64,000 nt of DNA. Source: JAUXFS01 sp050329575. Lineage in GTDB: Bacteria; Pseudomonadota; Alphaproteobacteria; Rhodospirillales; Defluviicoccaceae. The number at the start of each line of letters is the position of its first letter. Positions within the stretch are counted from its first letter, which is position 1. Below are positions 44,141 through 52,704 of this stretch, one piece after another. The position numbers and the translations under genes were made by a program. A model generated the notes under the pieces. It searched no databases and had not been told where the DNA came from. It saw only the letters and a program-made list of their open reading frames with translations. The stretch spans positions 1 through 64,000 of the forward strand of contig JBHJOP010000039.1 in the NCBI GenBank assembly GCA_050329575.1, in the 5' to 3' direction.

Positions 44141-44158
44141 CGGGCGTGCGCACGCCCG
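44141..44158. promoter_or_regulatory. 18-bp perfect palindrome, possible operator
   Basis: CGGGCGTGCGCACGCCCG is its own reverse complement. It lies 22 bp upstream of the -35 candidate of the TAXI gene. It fits a dimeric regulator site or a short hairpin; no regulator gene is adjacent. Confidence 0.4.
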
Positions 44159-44179
44159 CTGACTGGCATCGGGGTTCCG

Positions 44180-44208
44180 TTGCCCGCCGACGGTCGGCGC
44201 CATAAACT
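44180..44208 (+). promoter_or_regulatory. candidate promoter of the second TAXI-TRAP operon
   Basis: TTGCCC (44180-44185), a 17-bp spacer that includes the short inverted repeat GCCGACGGTCGGC, and TAAACT (44203-44208) lie about 80 bp before the start codon. Confidence 0.4.
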
Positions 44209-44290
44209 GAGATCGGTACGGGTGGCGCGCGACAGCGCGAGCGGCCAAGCCCACAACCAAGGCCACGACAACGCCAAGGGAGAAACATCC

Positions 44291-45325
44291 ATGTTCGACA
44301 CGTTGACGAGACGGTTGCTGATGACGGTGACGGCGGCGACAATGATCGCCGTGGCGGCCGGCGGCCCCGCGGCGGCGACCGAGGAGCGGTCCTACCTGCT
44401 CGCCACCGCCACCACCGGCGGCACCTACTATCCCGTCGGCGTCGCGCTGGCGACGCTGACCAAGGTCAAGCTGCAGCCCAAGGAGAAGGTCTCGCTGTCG
44501 GCGATCACCTCCGCCGGCTCGGGCGAGAACATCAAGCTGCTGCGGGAGAACCAGGTCCAGTTCGCCATCCTGCAGGGCCTGTACGGGGCCTGGGCACGCA
44601 CCGGCGGCGGCCAGCTGGCGGCCGACGGCCCGCAGAAGAATCTGCGCTCGATCACCATGCTGTGGCAGAACGTCGAGCACTTCGTCGTCCGTTCCGAGCA
44701 CGCCAAGACGGGGACCGCCGCCGACCTGGCCAACCTCAAGGGCCGGAAGTTCTCGATCGGCGAGCGCAATTCGGGGACCGAGGGGTCGGGACGCGTCATC
44801 CTCGCCGGCCTCGGTATCGACCCCGACAACACCTTCGACCTGGTGTTCATGGGTTACAACCCGAGCGCCGACGCCCTCCAGAACGGCACCATCGACGGCA
44901 TCAACACCCCTGCCGGCGTGCCGGTCGCCGCCGTCACCCGTCTCGCCGCCGCCCTCGGCGACAGGATCCGCGTCCTCGACTTTACCGCCGAGCAGACCGC
45001 TGCCGCCAACAAGGCGGTCGGCGTCGATCTGTGGACCCGTTTCGTCATTCCCGCCGGCACCTATCCCGGCCAGGCGAAGGACATCGAGACCGTCGGCCAA
45101 CCCAACTTCCTCGCCGTCCGCGATGACGTCGACGAGGACGCCGTCTACATGATTACCAAGGCGATCTTCGAGAACCTCGGCTTCATCCAGGCGATCCACA
45201 AGGCCACCAACGAGATGACCCTGGAGCGGGCGATGGACGGGCTGCCGCTGCCGCTGCATCCCGGCGCCGCCCGGTACTACCGGGAACGCGGGCTCGCCAT
45301 CCCCGCCGCCCTGATCGCCGAGTAG
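44291..45325 (+). CDS. TAXI-family TRAP solute-binding protein
   Basis: 344 residues. A signal peptide (LLMTVTAATMIAVAAGGPAAA) precedes LLATATTGGTYYPVGVALAT, SAITSAGSGENIKLLRENQV, LKGRKFSIGERNSGTEGSG and the C-terminal LHPGAARYYRERGL. GGGAGAAACATCC leads to the ATG at 44291. It pairs with the fused permease 70 bp downstream. It differs clearly from the other TAXI protein at 22.2-23.2 kb, so the two systems probably take different ligands. Confidence 0.95.
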   Translation: MFDTLTRRLLMTVTAATMIAVAAGGPAAATEERSYLLATATTGGTYYPVGVALATLTKVKLQPKEKVSLSAITSAGSGENIKLLRENQVQFAILQGLYGAWARTGGGQLAADGPQKNLRSITMLWQNVEHFVVRSEHAKTGTAADLANLKGRKFSIGERNSGTEGSGRVILAGLGIDPDNTFDLVFMGYNPSADALQNGTIDGINTPAGVPVAAVTRLAAALGDRIRVLDFTAEQTAAANKAVGVDLWTRFVIPAGTYPGQAKDIETVGQPNFLAVRDDVDEDAVYMITKAIFENLGFIQAIHKATNEMTLERAMDGLPLPLHPGAARYYRERGLAIPAALIAE

Positions 45326-45395
45326 ACCCCGGGAACCGGCGCCGGACGGCCGCCGCTCGGACCGCCGTCCGAACCGCGGCCGTCCCCCGCCCGCA

Positions 45396-47537
45396 ATGAG
45401 CGAACCGCCGAACGACAGCGGAGGGGGTTTCGACCGGGAGCGCGGCGAAACCGAGGCGACGGTGAGGTCGGCCGCGTCGCCGGCGGGGCGCGTCGTATTC
45501 TGGGCCGGGGTGGTGATCTCGCTCGCCCACATCTATTTCAACACCCTCGGCACCCTGTCGGAGCTGTGGACCTCGGCGATCCACTTCGGCACCTTCGGCT
45601 TCCTCTGCGCGCTGGTGTTTCCGATCGCCCGCGGGGGGCGTTCGGCGATGCGGCGGACCTGGCTCGCCGTCGACATCGTGATCGGCGCACTGGCGCTGGT
45701 CAGCGCCGTCTACCTGATCGGAGCCGAGCGGGCGTTGTTCGACCGCGGCGTCCGGTTCGCGGCCGGCGACTGGGCCGTTTCGATCCTCGCCATTCTGCTC
45801 GCCGTCGAGTTCACCCGCCGCACCACCGGCTGGATCATTCCGATCCTGATCGTTCTCTCGCTCTCCTACGTCGCTTGGTGGGGCCGCTATGTCATTGGCG
45901 TGTTTCAGTTTCCCGGTCTGACGGTGGAGACGGTGCTGTTCCGCAGCTACTTCGGCGGCGACGGCATGTTCGGGACGATCGCCCGGATTTCATCCACCTA
46001 CGTGTTCATGTTCATCCTGTTCGGGGCCTTTCTGGTGCGCTCCGGAGCGGGCGAGTTCATCATCGATCTGGCGCGCTGCGCCGCCGGCCGCCTGGTCGGC
46101 GGACCCGGGCTGGTGGCGGTGCTCGGCTCGGGACTGATGGGTTCGATCTCCGGCTCGGCGGTGGCCAACACGGTGTCGACGGGGGTGATCACCATCCCGC
46201 TGATGAATCGCTCCGGCTTCACCCCCCGCTTCGCCGCCGGCGTCGAGGCGGCGGCGTCGACCGGCGGCCAGCTGATGCCACCGGTGATGGGCGCGGGCGC
46301 GTTCATCATGGCGAGCTACACCCAGATCCCCTACCTCGAGATTGTCGCGGTGTCGGCGCTGCCGGCGATCCTGTACTTCCTGTCGGTGGCGTTCTGGGTG
46401 CGGATCGAGGCCAAACGCCTGGGCATCGTGGCCATCGCCGAGGACGACCGTCCCGCCGTCCTTACCGTGCTGCGCCGGGGCGGGCATTCGCTGATCCCGA
46501 TCGCCGTACTCGTCGGTTTGCTGGTCTGGGGCTTCACGCCGACCTACGCCGCCGGGATCAGCATTCTGGCGGTGATCGGCGCCTCGTGGCTGTCGCCGAC
46601 GCCGATGGGGCCGCGGGCGATCGTCGAGGCGCTGGCGCTGGGGGCACGCAACATGACCGCCACCGCGGTGCTGCTGGTCGCGGTTGGGTTGATCGTCAAC
46701 GTCATCACCACCACCGGCGTCGGCAACACCTTCTCACTGATGGTCAACGAGTGGGCGGGCGGCAGCCTGATCGTCACCATTGTCCTCGTCGCGCTGGCCT
46801 CGCTGGTGCTCGGCATGGGGCTGCCGGTGACGGCCGCCTACATCGTTCTCGCCACCCTGTCGGCACCGGCGCTCTACGATCTGATCGTCCAGGGGCAGCT
46901 GGTCGCGGCGATCGCGGAGGGGACCGTCCCGGACGCGGCGCGGGCGGTGCTGATGCTCGTCGGTGCCGATCCGACGCTGCTCGGCACCGCGATGCCCCAC
47001 GAGCAGGCGGCATCGCTGGTTGCCCAGATCCCCGACGCGATGAGAGGGGTGGTGCTGGAACAGACCCTGAGCGCGGCGGTGCTGACCGCGGCACTCCTGT
47101 CCGCCCACATGATCATCTTCTGGCTGTCCCAGGACTCCAACGTCACCCCGCCGGTGTGCCTGACCGCCTTCGCCGCCGCCGCGATCGCCGGCACACCGCC
47201 GATGGCGACCGGTTTGACCGCCTGGAAGATCGCCAAGGGCCTTTATGTCGTGCCCCTGTTGTTCGCGTACACCCCGTTCCTCGCGGGCGATCCGGCGGGT
47301 GCACTCACCATCTTCGCCTTTGCCACCGTCGGCCTCTACGCCCTCACCGCGGCGATCTCCGGGTACGCCGAATCGCCCCTTGGCTGGCCGCTGCGGGCGC
47401 CGCTGGCGGCAGCCGGCGTGGTGCTGTTGTGGCCGCTGGCGGTGGAATGGAAGCTGGCGGGTTTGGTCGCCGTCGCGGCGATCGTCGTCCTCGGCAGCCG
47501 CTGGTCGCGGCGCACGGCGGTGCGCCCCGACCGCTAG
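45396..47537 (+). CDS. TRAP transporter fused permease (TAXI class)
   Basis: 713 residues with many membrane helices. A DctQ-like N-terminal region is fused to a DctM-like channel with GSGLMGSISGSAVANTVSTG, STGGQLMPPVMGAGAFIMA, LVLGMGLPVTAAYIVL and DSNVTPPVCLTAFAAA. Unlike the copy at 19.7-22.1 kb it lacks the long soluble C-terminal domain, and no Usp gene follows. No strong ribosome-binding site precedes the ATG at 45396. Its stop overlaps the stop of the convergent Panacea-like gene by 4 bp. Confidence 0.94.
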   Translation: MSEPPNDSGGGFDRERGETEATVRSAASPAGRVVFWAGVVISLAHIYFNTLGTLSELWTSAIHFGTFGFLCALVFPIARGGRSAMRRTWLAVDIVIGALALVSAVYLIGAERALFDRGVRFAAGDWAVSILAILLAVEFTRRTTGWIIPILIVLSLSYVAWWGRYVIGVFQFPGLTVETVLFRSYFGGDGMFGTIARISSTYVFMFILFGAFLVRSGAGEFIIDLARCAAGRLVGGPGLVAVLGSGLMGSISGSAVANTVSTGVITIPLMNRSGFTPRFAAGVEAAASTGGQLMPPVMGAGAFIMASYTQIPYLEIVAVSALPAILYFLSVAFWVRIEAKRLGIVAIAEDDRPAVLTVLRRGGHSLIPIAVLVGLLVWGFTPTYAAGISILAVIGASWLSPTPMGPRAIVEALALGARNMTATAVLLVAVGLIVNVITTTGVGNTFSLMVNEWAGGSLIVTIVLVALASLVLGMGLPVTAAYIVLATLSAPALYDLIVQGQLVAAIAEGTVPDAARAVLMLVGADPTLLGTAMPHEQAASLVAQIPDAMRGVVLEQTLSAAVLTAALLSAHMIIFWLSQDSNVTPPVCLTAFAAAAIAGTPPMATGLTAWKIAKGLYVVPLLFAYTPFLAGDPAGALTIFAFATVGLYALTAAISGYAESPLGWPLRAPLAAAGVVLLWPLAVEWKLAGLVAVAAIVVLGSRWSRRTAVRPDR

Positions 47538-48073
47538 CCGAGCGAGGTCGGCTTCGTCCCCGGCGTCCACGCCGCGATCGCCACTGCCCGACCGGTGTGG
47601 GTGCGCAGGACCTTCGGACGGGCCGGCGGGAGCGCAGTTCCGGCGTCGCGCGCGGTCGACGACAGCCGCATCAGGTCGCCGTCGATCTCGGCGCCGTCGC
47701 CGCGTCGGCGGGCAAGCCGGTAGGCGGCCGTGTCACAGGTGATCCGCGTCAGGTGCTCGGTCGAGCAATGACCGTAGCGGCCCCAGACGTCGTCGAGCAC
47801 CGCCGCCGCCTCACTGGGAATCCGCGCCTCGATGTCGATGTCGGGGCGCCCCGCGGCGAGCGCCAAGTGAACGTTGGGTTCGATCGGTCCCGCCTCCTCG
47901 GCGACGAACACCGCCGGCATCAGGCGGCGGCCGCCATGACGCGCGGCAAACGCGCACTGGGCCAGATACATCAGCCGCTGCAGCTTCTGCGGTTGCAGAT
48001 AGGCGTTCTTCGACCGCGCCCGGGCGGCGAACCAGAACGCGGCGACGAAAGCGGATCTCAGGGCGGCGGGCAT
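47534..48073 (-). CDS. Panacea/SocA-like (DUF4065) domain protein
   Basis: 179 residues. The core YLQPQKLQRLMYLAQCAFAA, the turn EEAGPIEPNVHLAL and the end VLDDVWGRYGHCSTEHLTRIT follow the DUF4065 pattern (LxxLKLQKLLYFAQ, GPVxPxVY, VWxxYG, LxxLTH). This domain, now called Panacea, is found in SocA and in many antitoxins. No toxin gene is adjacent: the neighbours are a TRAP permease and ydbH. The C-terminal tail (about 130-179) is unlike the family. The role is unknown. Confidence 0.75.
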   Translation of the reverse strand: MPAALRSAFVAAFWFAARARSKNAYLQPQKLQRLMYLAQCAFAARHGGRRLMPAVFVAEEAGPIEPNVHLALAAGRPDIDIEARIPSEAAAVLDDVWGRYGHCSTEHLTRITCDTAAYRLARRRGDGAEIDGDLMRLSSTARDAGTALPPARPKVLRTHTGRAVAIAAWTPGTKPTSLG

Positions 48074-48155
48074 TGGACTCCCCTCGGCGATGCCAGTGGC
48101 GCCGGTCGCGATTCGCGGGCACTCTAGGCTCCTCGCCCCAATAAAGGGTTAAGCG

Positions 48156-50609
48156 ATGTCCGCTGCCCCCGCGCACCGACGGAATGCCGTGGCCCTCGTG
48201 CTGGCGACCGTGCTGGTCGGGCTGTCGGCGGCAGCGGCGATCGCGATCCACCAGCGCACCGCCGTCGTCCACTGGCTGCTGGCTCGAGCCTTGGCTTCCG
48301 GCGATCTCGCATCGACCCGTTTCACCGTCGAGGCGGTCGGGCTCGACCGGCTGGTGCTGGGCGGCGTTCGCCCCGACCTCGCCGGGTGGGAGCATCACGA
48401 CGGCCGCATCGTCGTCCGTTATGCCCCGCGACAGCTTCTCGCCCGGCACGTGGAGGCGATCGAGATCGATGGCTTCGGGTTCGTCGTCACCCTGCCGCGG
48501 GCGAACGGTGACCCCGCGATCGCGCTCCCGGCAGTGCCGTCGACACACCCGGGCGGCGGCGGTCCCGGCTGGACGGTCGGCAGCGTCGAGATCCGCGACA
48601 TGCGGATCGCCATTGACGGACCATGGACCGCTGCAGCAGTGATCGACGGCCACGCCGGCAGTCGCAGCGACGGCGCCTACGAGGGCGCCCTCACCCTCGC
48701 CGGATCGCTGACGCCCCCCGATCTGTCGGCGAGCGCCTTCGCGGGGTCGCTCGCCTTCACGGTTTCGCCGCAGGGACCGACGACGCTGAGCGCGACGCTC
48801 ACCGCCGAGCCCCTCAATCTGCCGCTGTTCGCCGCTCGCGAGGGCCGCTTCACGGCGATGCTGCGCGATGGGACGATCGCCCTCGTTGGCCGGCTCCTGA
48901 CCGAAGACGGTTCCATCGATGTCGAGGCCGAGGGTCGGGTGCCGCGGGAATTCTCCCTCGCCGCGCTCGCCGGAACGCTCCGCATCACCGCCGAACGGCC
49001 GCCGCTGCCGCTGCTTCGGGCGCGCAGCGCGCGACTGGAGGCGGATCTCGCCGAAGGGGCCGCGACCGCGACGCTCGAGATCCTCGCCCGCGAGGGCCGG
49101 GTGTCGATCGCTGCCGCGGGGCCGCTGCCGGCGACGGCGGCAGTGACGGCGCTGCGCGGCCAGGCCACCGTCGATCTCGATCTTGCCGACGTCGCGCTGC
49201 CGGGCATCGCGGCGCCGCTCGCCGTCAAGGGTCGCACCGCAGTCACCGCCGGCGACGTGACCGTGTCGCTCCACCTGCTCACGCCCCTGGTGGTGACGCT
49301 GTCCGGTTCGCAAGGACCGGTCGCGGCGACGATCGCCCCCGACGACCGGCCGCTGCTGGCCGGCCGGCCGGCGCGGATCACCGAACGCGCCGAGCTCAGG
49401 GTTCGCGAGGCCCGCATCGCCACGGCCGCCCGCCCCTTCGCCATCGCCGACGTCGACGCCACCCTCGCCCTCGACCCGGCACCGCAGATCGAGATTCGTC
49501 GCGCCGTGGTCCGGGACCTCGGACCGCCGCCGGCTCTGGCGCCGGTGACGGTGGCCGGGCGGGTCTCGCTCGACGATCGCGACCTGCGGTTCGCGGGCCG
49601 GTTGAGCGCCGCCCGCAACCGTCTGGTCGTCGATGTCGACGGCTCCCACCGGACCGGCACCGATCGCGGCGGCGCCCGGGTGCGCCTTCATCCGCTCACC
49701 TTCCGGCCGGACGGCTTGCAGCCCGGCGACCTGGTCGCCGGCCTCGGCGACCGCATCGCCGCGGTCGACGGACGGCTGCACGCCGAGGGTCGGCTCGACT
49801 GGGGCCGTCGCGCCCCGGCCTCCGCCTTTACCATTCGCCTCGACGACGTGTCGTTCGGTATCGACGCCCTCCGTCTCGATGGGGTCGGGGGCCGCATCGT
49901 CATCGATCGCCTCTGGCCGCTGCGCACCCCGCCGGGACAGTCGCTGACCGTGCGGCGAATCGGCGTCGGCGCTCCGATGACCGACGCCGTCGTGACCTTC
50001 CGCATCGACGAGCAGAGCCGCATCGTCCTCGACGAGGCCCGGATCGACGTGCTCGGCGGACGATCCTCGGTCGTCCCGACGGTCCTCGATCCGGCCGCCG
50101 ACGCCCATCGTCTGGACGTGCGGCTGATCGGGATCGATCTCGCGGCGCTGCTCGCCGTTGCCGACATCGACGGCGCCGCCGCGTCCGGCCGGCTGACCGG
50201 CGACGTGCCGCTCGTCGTTACCGCGGCTGGCTTTTCGGTGAGCGGCGCGGTGCTGACCACCGAGGCGCCTGGCCTCCTCCGCTACGTTCCGGCGACCCCG
50301 CCCGTCGCATTGCAAGCCGGCGGCGAAGGGGTTAGCCTGATGCTCGCCGCGCTCCGCAACTTCCATTACGACGAGATTGCGATGCGCGCCGACGGCCGCA
50401 GCGGCGAGGAGTGGAGGGTCAGACTGGCGATCAACGGTAACAACCCGGACTTCATGGATGGTCATCCTTTTGTCTTCAACCTCGACCTCAGCGGCAGGTT
50501 GGACGAGGTCATCCGCGCGGGGCTGCTCGGCTACCGGCTGCCGACGCGCATCGGTGAGGGTCTGTCGAGGGGGGATCGGAGGCCGGCCGATAGGGAGTCC
50601 CGACCGTGA
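48156..50609 (+). CDS. ydbH: YdbH-like AsmA-related intermembrane lipid-transport protein
   Basis: 817 residues. One N-terminal membrane helix (VALVLATVLVGLSAAAAIAI) is followed by a long beta-rich chain of the YdbH/AsmA type (repeated short strands rich in Leu, Asp and Gly) that would bridge the periplasm. The end RSGEEWRVRLAINGNNPDFMDGHPF matches YdbH C-termini. The family role is phospholipid movement to the outer membrane. AAAGG lies before the ATG. The downstream ynbE and ydbL genes, overlapping or adjacent, are the known partners and confirm the call. Confidence 0.88.
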   Translation: MSAAPAHRRNAVALVLATVLVGLSAAAAIAIHQRTAVVHWLLARALASGDLASTRFTVEAVGLDRLVLGGVRPDLAGWEHHDGRIVVRYAPRQLLARHVEAIEIDGFGFVVTLPRANGDPAIALPAVPSTHPGGGGPGWTVGSVEIRDMRIAIDGPWTAAAVIDGHAGSRSDGAYEGALTLAGSLTPPDLSASAFAGSLAFTVSPQGPTTLSATLTAEPLNLPLFAAREGRFTAMLRDGTIALVGRLLTEDGSIDVEAEGRVPREFSLAALAGTLRITAERPPLPLLRARSARLEADLAEGAATATLEILAREGRVSIAAAGPLPATAAVTALRGQATVDLDLADVALPGIAAPLAVKGRTAVTAGDVTVSLHLLTPLVVTLSGSQGPVAATIAPDDRPLLAGRPARITERAELRVREARIATAARPFAIADVDATLALDPAPQIEIRRAVVRDLGPPPALAPVTVAGRVSLDDRDLRFAGRLSAARNRLVVDVDGSHRTGTDRGGARVRLHPLTFRPDGLQPGDLVAGLGDRIAAVDGRLHAEGRLDWGRRAPASAFTIRLDDVSFGIDALRLDGVGGRIVIDRLWPLRTPPGQSLTVRRIGVGAPMTDAVVTFRIDEQSRIVLDEARIDVLGGRSSVVPTVLDPAADAHRLDVRLIGIDLAALLAVADIDGAAASGRLTGDVPLVVTAAGFSVSGAVLTTEAPGLLRYVPATPPVALQAGGEGVSLMLAALRNFHYDEIAMRADGRSGEEWRVRLAINGNNPDFMDGHPFVFNLDLSGRLDEVIRAGLLGYRLPTRIGEGLSRGDRRPADRESRP

Positions 50610-50800
50610 GCGCGCGAAGTCTGCCGTCGGCGATCATCCTCGCCACTGCCGCGACCCTCGGGTGCCAGCCGACGGTCAAGCTGCAGGCCCCTCGGGAACC
50701 GATCACCATCAACCTCAACGTCAGGATCGAACACGAGATCCGGGTCAAGGTCGACAAGGAACTGGAGACTCTGTTCGAGAAGGATCCGGAGCTGTTCTGA
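50606..50800 (+). CDS. ynbE: YnbE-like outer-membrane lipoprotein
   Basis: 64 residues. A signal sequence ends in the lipobox TLGC (Cys at about residue 19). The short mature part ITINLNVRIEHEIRVKVDKE is the YnbE signature and is thought to add beta-strands to the end of YdbH. The start is GTG at 50606, overlapping the ydbH stop by 4 bp. Confidence 0.9.
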   Translation: MSARSLPSAIILATAATLGCQPTVKLQAPREPITINLNVRIEHEIRVKVDKELETLFEKDPELF

Positions 50801-50802
50801 CG

Positions 50803-51177
50803 ATGACCGACCGACGTTTCGCGATCGTCGCTCTGGCGCGCGCCGCGGCCGCCGCGTTGACCTTCGCCCTGCTCGCCGTGCTGCCGCCCGCCGCCGGCCC
50901 CGCGCACGCGCTCACCCTCGACGAGGCTCGGCAGGCCGGCTGGGTCGGCGAGCGTCCGGACGGCTATCTCGGCCTCGTCGATCCGGCGGCCCCGGCCGCC
51001 GCTCGGAAGCTGGTCGACGACGTCAACGTCAAGCGCCGCGCCCACTATGCCGACATCGCGCAACGCACCGGCGCCGACGTTCGCGACGTCGGCATCCTGG
51101 CCGGCGAGAAGCTGATCTCCGGCGCCAACCCCGGAACCTTCGTCATGGACGCCGCCGGCCGCTGGCGGCGCAGGTGA
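50803..51177 (+). CDS. ydbL: YdbL-like periplasmic protein (DUF1318)
   Basis: 124 residues with a signal peptide ending near PAHA. The mature protein LTLDEARQAGWVGERPDGYLG and VNVKRRAHYADIAQRTG is the DUF1318/YdbL pattern. YdbL acts as a chaperone-like partner of YdbH-YnbE. ATG at 50803 is 2 bp after the ynbE stop. Confidence 0.92.
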   Translation: MTDRRFAIVALARAAAAALTFALLAVLPPAAGPAHALTLDEARQAGWVGERPDGYLGLVDPAAPAAARKLVDDVNVKRRAHYADIAQRTGADVRDVGILAGEKLISGANPGTFVMDAAGRWRRR

Positions 51178-51202
51178 CGCCGGCGCCGGCCGGTCAACGG
51201 CC

Positions 51203-52336
51203 TCAGATGTAGTACTCCTGCATCGGCGGGAAACCGTTGAAGCCCTGCGCGGCGTAGACCGACGTGTAGGCGCCGGCGCTCAGCAGGGTGACTCGGTCGC
51301 CGCTCCGCAAGGCCAGCGGCAGGGTGTAGGGCGTCTTCTCGTAGAGGATGTCGGCTCCGTCGCAGGTCGGCCCGGCGATCACCACCGGCCCCTCCGGCTG
51401 GCCGTCGTAGGGCGTGCACAGCGGGTATCTGATCGCCTCCTCCATGGTCTCGGCGAGGCCGCCGAACTTGCCGACGTCGAAGTACACCCAGCGCTCCCGG
51501 TCCTCGTAGCGCTTGCGCGAGACCAGCAGCACCTCGGTGCGAATCACCCCCGCCTCGGCGGCGATGCAGCGACCCGGTTCGATGATCATCCGCGGCAGGT
51601 CGTTGCCGAAGTGTCTGGTCATCGCCCGCATGATGGCACCGGCGAAACGATCGATCGGCGGCAGGTGGTCGCCACGGTAGCGTGCCGGGAAGCCGCCGCC
51701 GAGATTGATCATCCGCAGCTCGAGGCCGGCGTGGCGGAGATCGGAGAACACCTTCGCGGTGCGGCCGATGGCGACCTCCCAGCGCTCAGGTTCGGTCTGC
51801 TGCGAGCCGACATGGAACGAGATCCCCTCTGGGTCGAGGCCGAGGTCGGCGGCGCGCAGCATCAGATCGCGGGCCATGTCGAGCTCACACCCGAACTTGC
51901 GCGACAGCGGCCATTGGGAACCGTCGCTGGACACCAGGATGCGACAGTACACCTTGGCTCCCGGTGCCTCCGCCGCAAGTTTCTGCAGCTCCTCCAGGCT
52001 GTCGAAGGCGAACAGGCGAACGCCGCGTTGGTAGGCGCGGGCGATGTCGCTGCGCCGTTTGACGGTGTTGCCGAACGAGATTCGCGTCGGCGCGGCGCCG
52101 GCGTCCAGGCACTGGTCGACCTCGTTGGCGCTGGCGGCATCGAAGCTCGAGCCGAGATCGACGAGAGTGCGCAGCAGCGGTGGCGCCGGGTTGGCCTTGA
52201 CCGCGTAGTAGACGTCGGCCACGGGCATCGCGGCGCGCAGGGCTTGGTAGTTGGCGGCGACTTCGTCGAGATCGACGACCAGGAACGGCGTCTCGCGGCC
52301 GCCGTCACCGAGGAAACGGACAATTTTGGGAGTCAT
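51203..52336 (-). CDS. ornithine/lysine decarboxylase (PLP, alanine-racemase fold)
   Basis: 377 residues. The PLP Lys is in VYYAVKANPAPPLL. Other landmarks are FHVGSQQTEPERWEVAI, INLGGGFPARY, IEPGRCIAAEAG and the partner-subunit Cys in GPTCDGADILYEK. It makes putrescine or cadaverine; ornithine is the likelier substrate, but alphaproteobacterial members often use both. GGAGGAGG precedes the ATG at 52336. It has an unusually long leader (52337-52634) with its own promoter and a short ORF, so it is probably regulated after initiation of transcription. Confidence 0.93.
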   Translation of the reverse strand: MTPKIVRFLGDGGRETPFLVVDLDEVAANYQALRAAMPVADVYYAVKANPAPPLLRTLVDLGSSFDAASANEVDQCLDAGAAPTRISFGNTVKRRSDIARAYQRGVRLFAFDSLEELQKLAAEAPGAKVYCRILVSSDGSQWPLSRKFGCELDMARDLMLRAADLGLDPEGISFHVGSQQTEPERWEVAIGRTAKVFSDLRHAGLELRMINLGGGFPARYRGDHLPPIDRFAGAIMRAMTRHFGNDLPRMIIEPGRCIAAEAGVIRTEVLLVSRKRYEDRERWVYFDVGKFGGLAETMEEAIRYPLCTPYDGQPEGPVVIAGPTCDGADILYEKTPYTLPLALRSGDRVTLLSAGAYTSVYAAQGFNGFPPMQEYYI

Positions 52337-52634
52337 GGCCCCCTCCTCCAGGTTCGCTGTTCATGAACACACGGATACGCGTGCCGGCCCGCTCGGGCGG
52401 CGCGTCGCAACGGTGGCTTGCGGCGAATTACGCCGCCAACAGACTGGAGTGGGGATTCTTCCTGCCGAGCAGAAGGATGTACGACTTGCGATAACCGCAG
52501 GTCCAATCCATGACCGTGATCATTGTAACTTCCTCCAACAGCACCGGTTCCTCGGCCCGACCGGTCGGCTAAAAGAGGACTGTTCCGACGCGACCTTCGC
52601 GTACAAGCATGCGAAGGAGCAACGGAAGCGAGGG
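52337..52634 (-). ncRNA. long structured 5' leader of the decarboxylase gene (speF-type candidate)
   Basis: About 300 nt from the predicted start site to the decarboxylase ATG. Elements in order on the minus strand: a 7-bp stem CCTTCGC/GCGAAGG (52611-52617 with 52594-52600), the palindrome CCGACCGGTCGG (52557-52568), a 31-codon ORF with its own strong ribosome-binding site (52523 to 52428), and a GCGGCG/CGCCGC stem around that ORF's stop. The speF motif is a known conserved RNA upstream of ornithine decarboxylase genes in alphaproteobacteria. Whether this leader matches its consensus could not be checked here. Confidence 0.6.
52428..52523 (-). CDS. 31-residue leader peptide candidate
   Basis: The frame begins MITVMDWTCGYRKSY and ends NPHSSLLAA before TAA at 52428-52430. 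GGAGGAAG lies 5 bp before the ATG, stronger than most sites in the window. The middle has RKSY, a Leu run and GRKN, which could stall a ribosome, but that is a guess. Its stop lies inside a GC stem, and the decarboxylase start is 91 bp further on. It may be a sensing leader peptide for polyamines or ornithine. Confidence 0.55.
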   Translation of the reverse strand: MITVMDWTCGYRKSYILLLGRKNPHSSLLAA

Positions 52635-52640
52635 ATCGCG

Positions 52641-52669
52641 GTTATATGCGAAACGGCCGGACGATTCAA
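52641..52669 (-). promoter_or_regulatory. sigma70 promoter of the decarboxylase leader
   Basis: On the minus strand TTGAAT (52664-52669), a 17-bp spacer and TATAAC (52641-52646). This is close to consensus and the best promoter match I found in the window. It lies about 36 bp after the thiSG stop, giving a start site near 52634. Confidence 0.7.
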
Positions 52670-52704
52670 AGAATAATTTCAGCGGCCGGACGGATCGCCC
52701 GCCG

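Larger units (their letters stand above)
43654..44290. other. 637-bp divergent spacer with strong palindromes
   Basis: It separates the Anbu operon (minus) from the second TAXI-TRAP system (plus). It holds a 15-bp perfect hairpin (43930-43961), an 18-bp palindrome (44141-44158) and a promoter candidate (44180-44208). I see no protein gene in it; the frames present are short and lack ribosome-binding sites. Confidence 0.5.

Noticed and set aside
45566..48127. 853-codon plus-strand frame overlapping the second TRAP permease
   Set aside because: It is a shifted-frame shadow of the permease, Arg/Asp/His-rich and without hydrophobic helices.
47811..50465. 884-codon minus-strand open frame
   Set aside because: It is antisense to ydbH, whose operon partners ynbE and ydbL support the plus strand.
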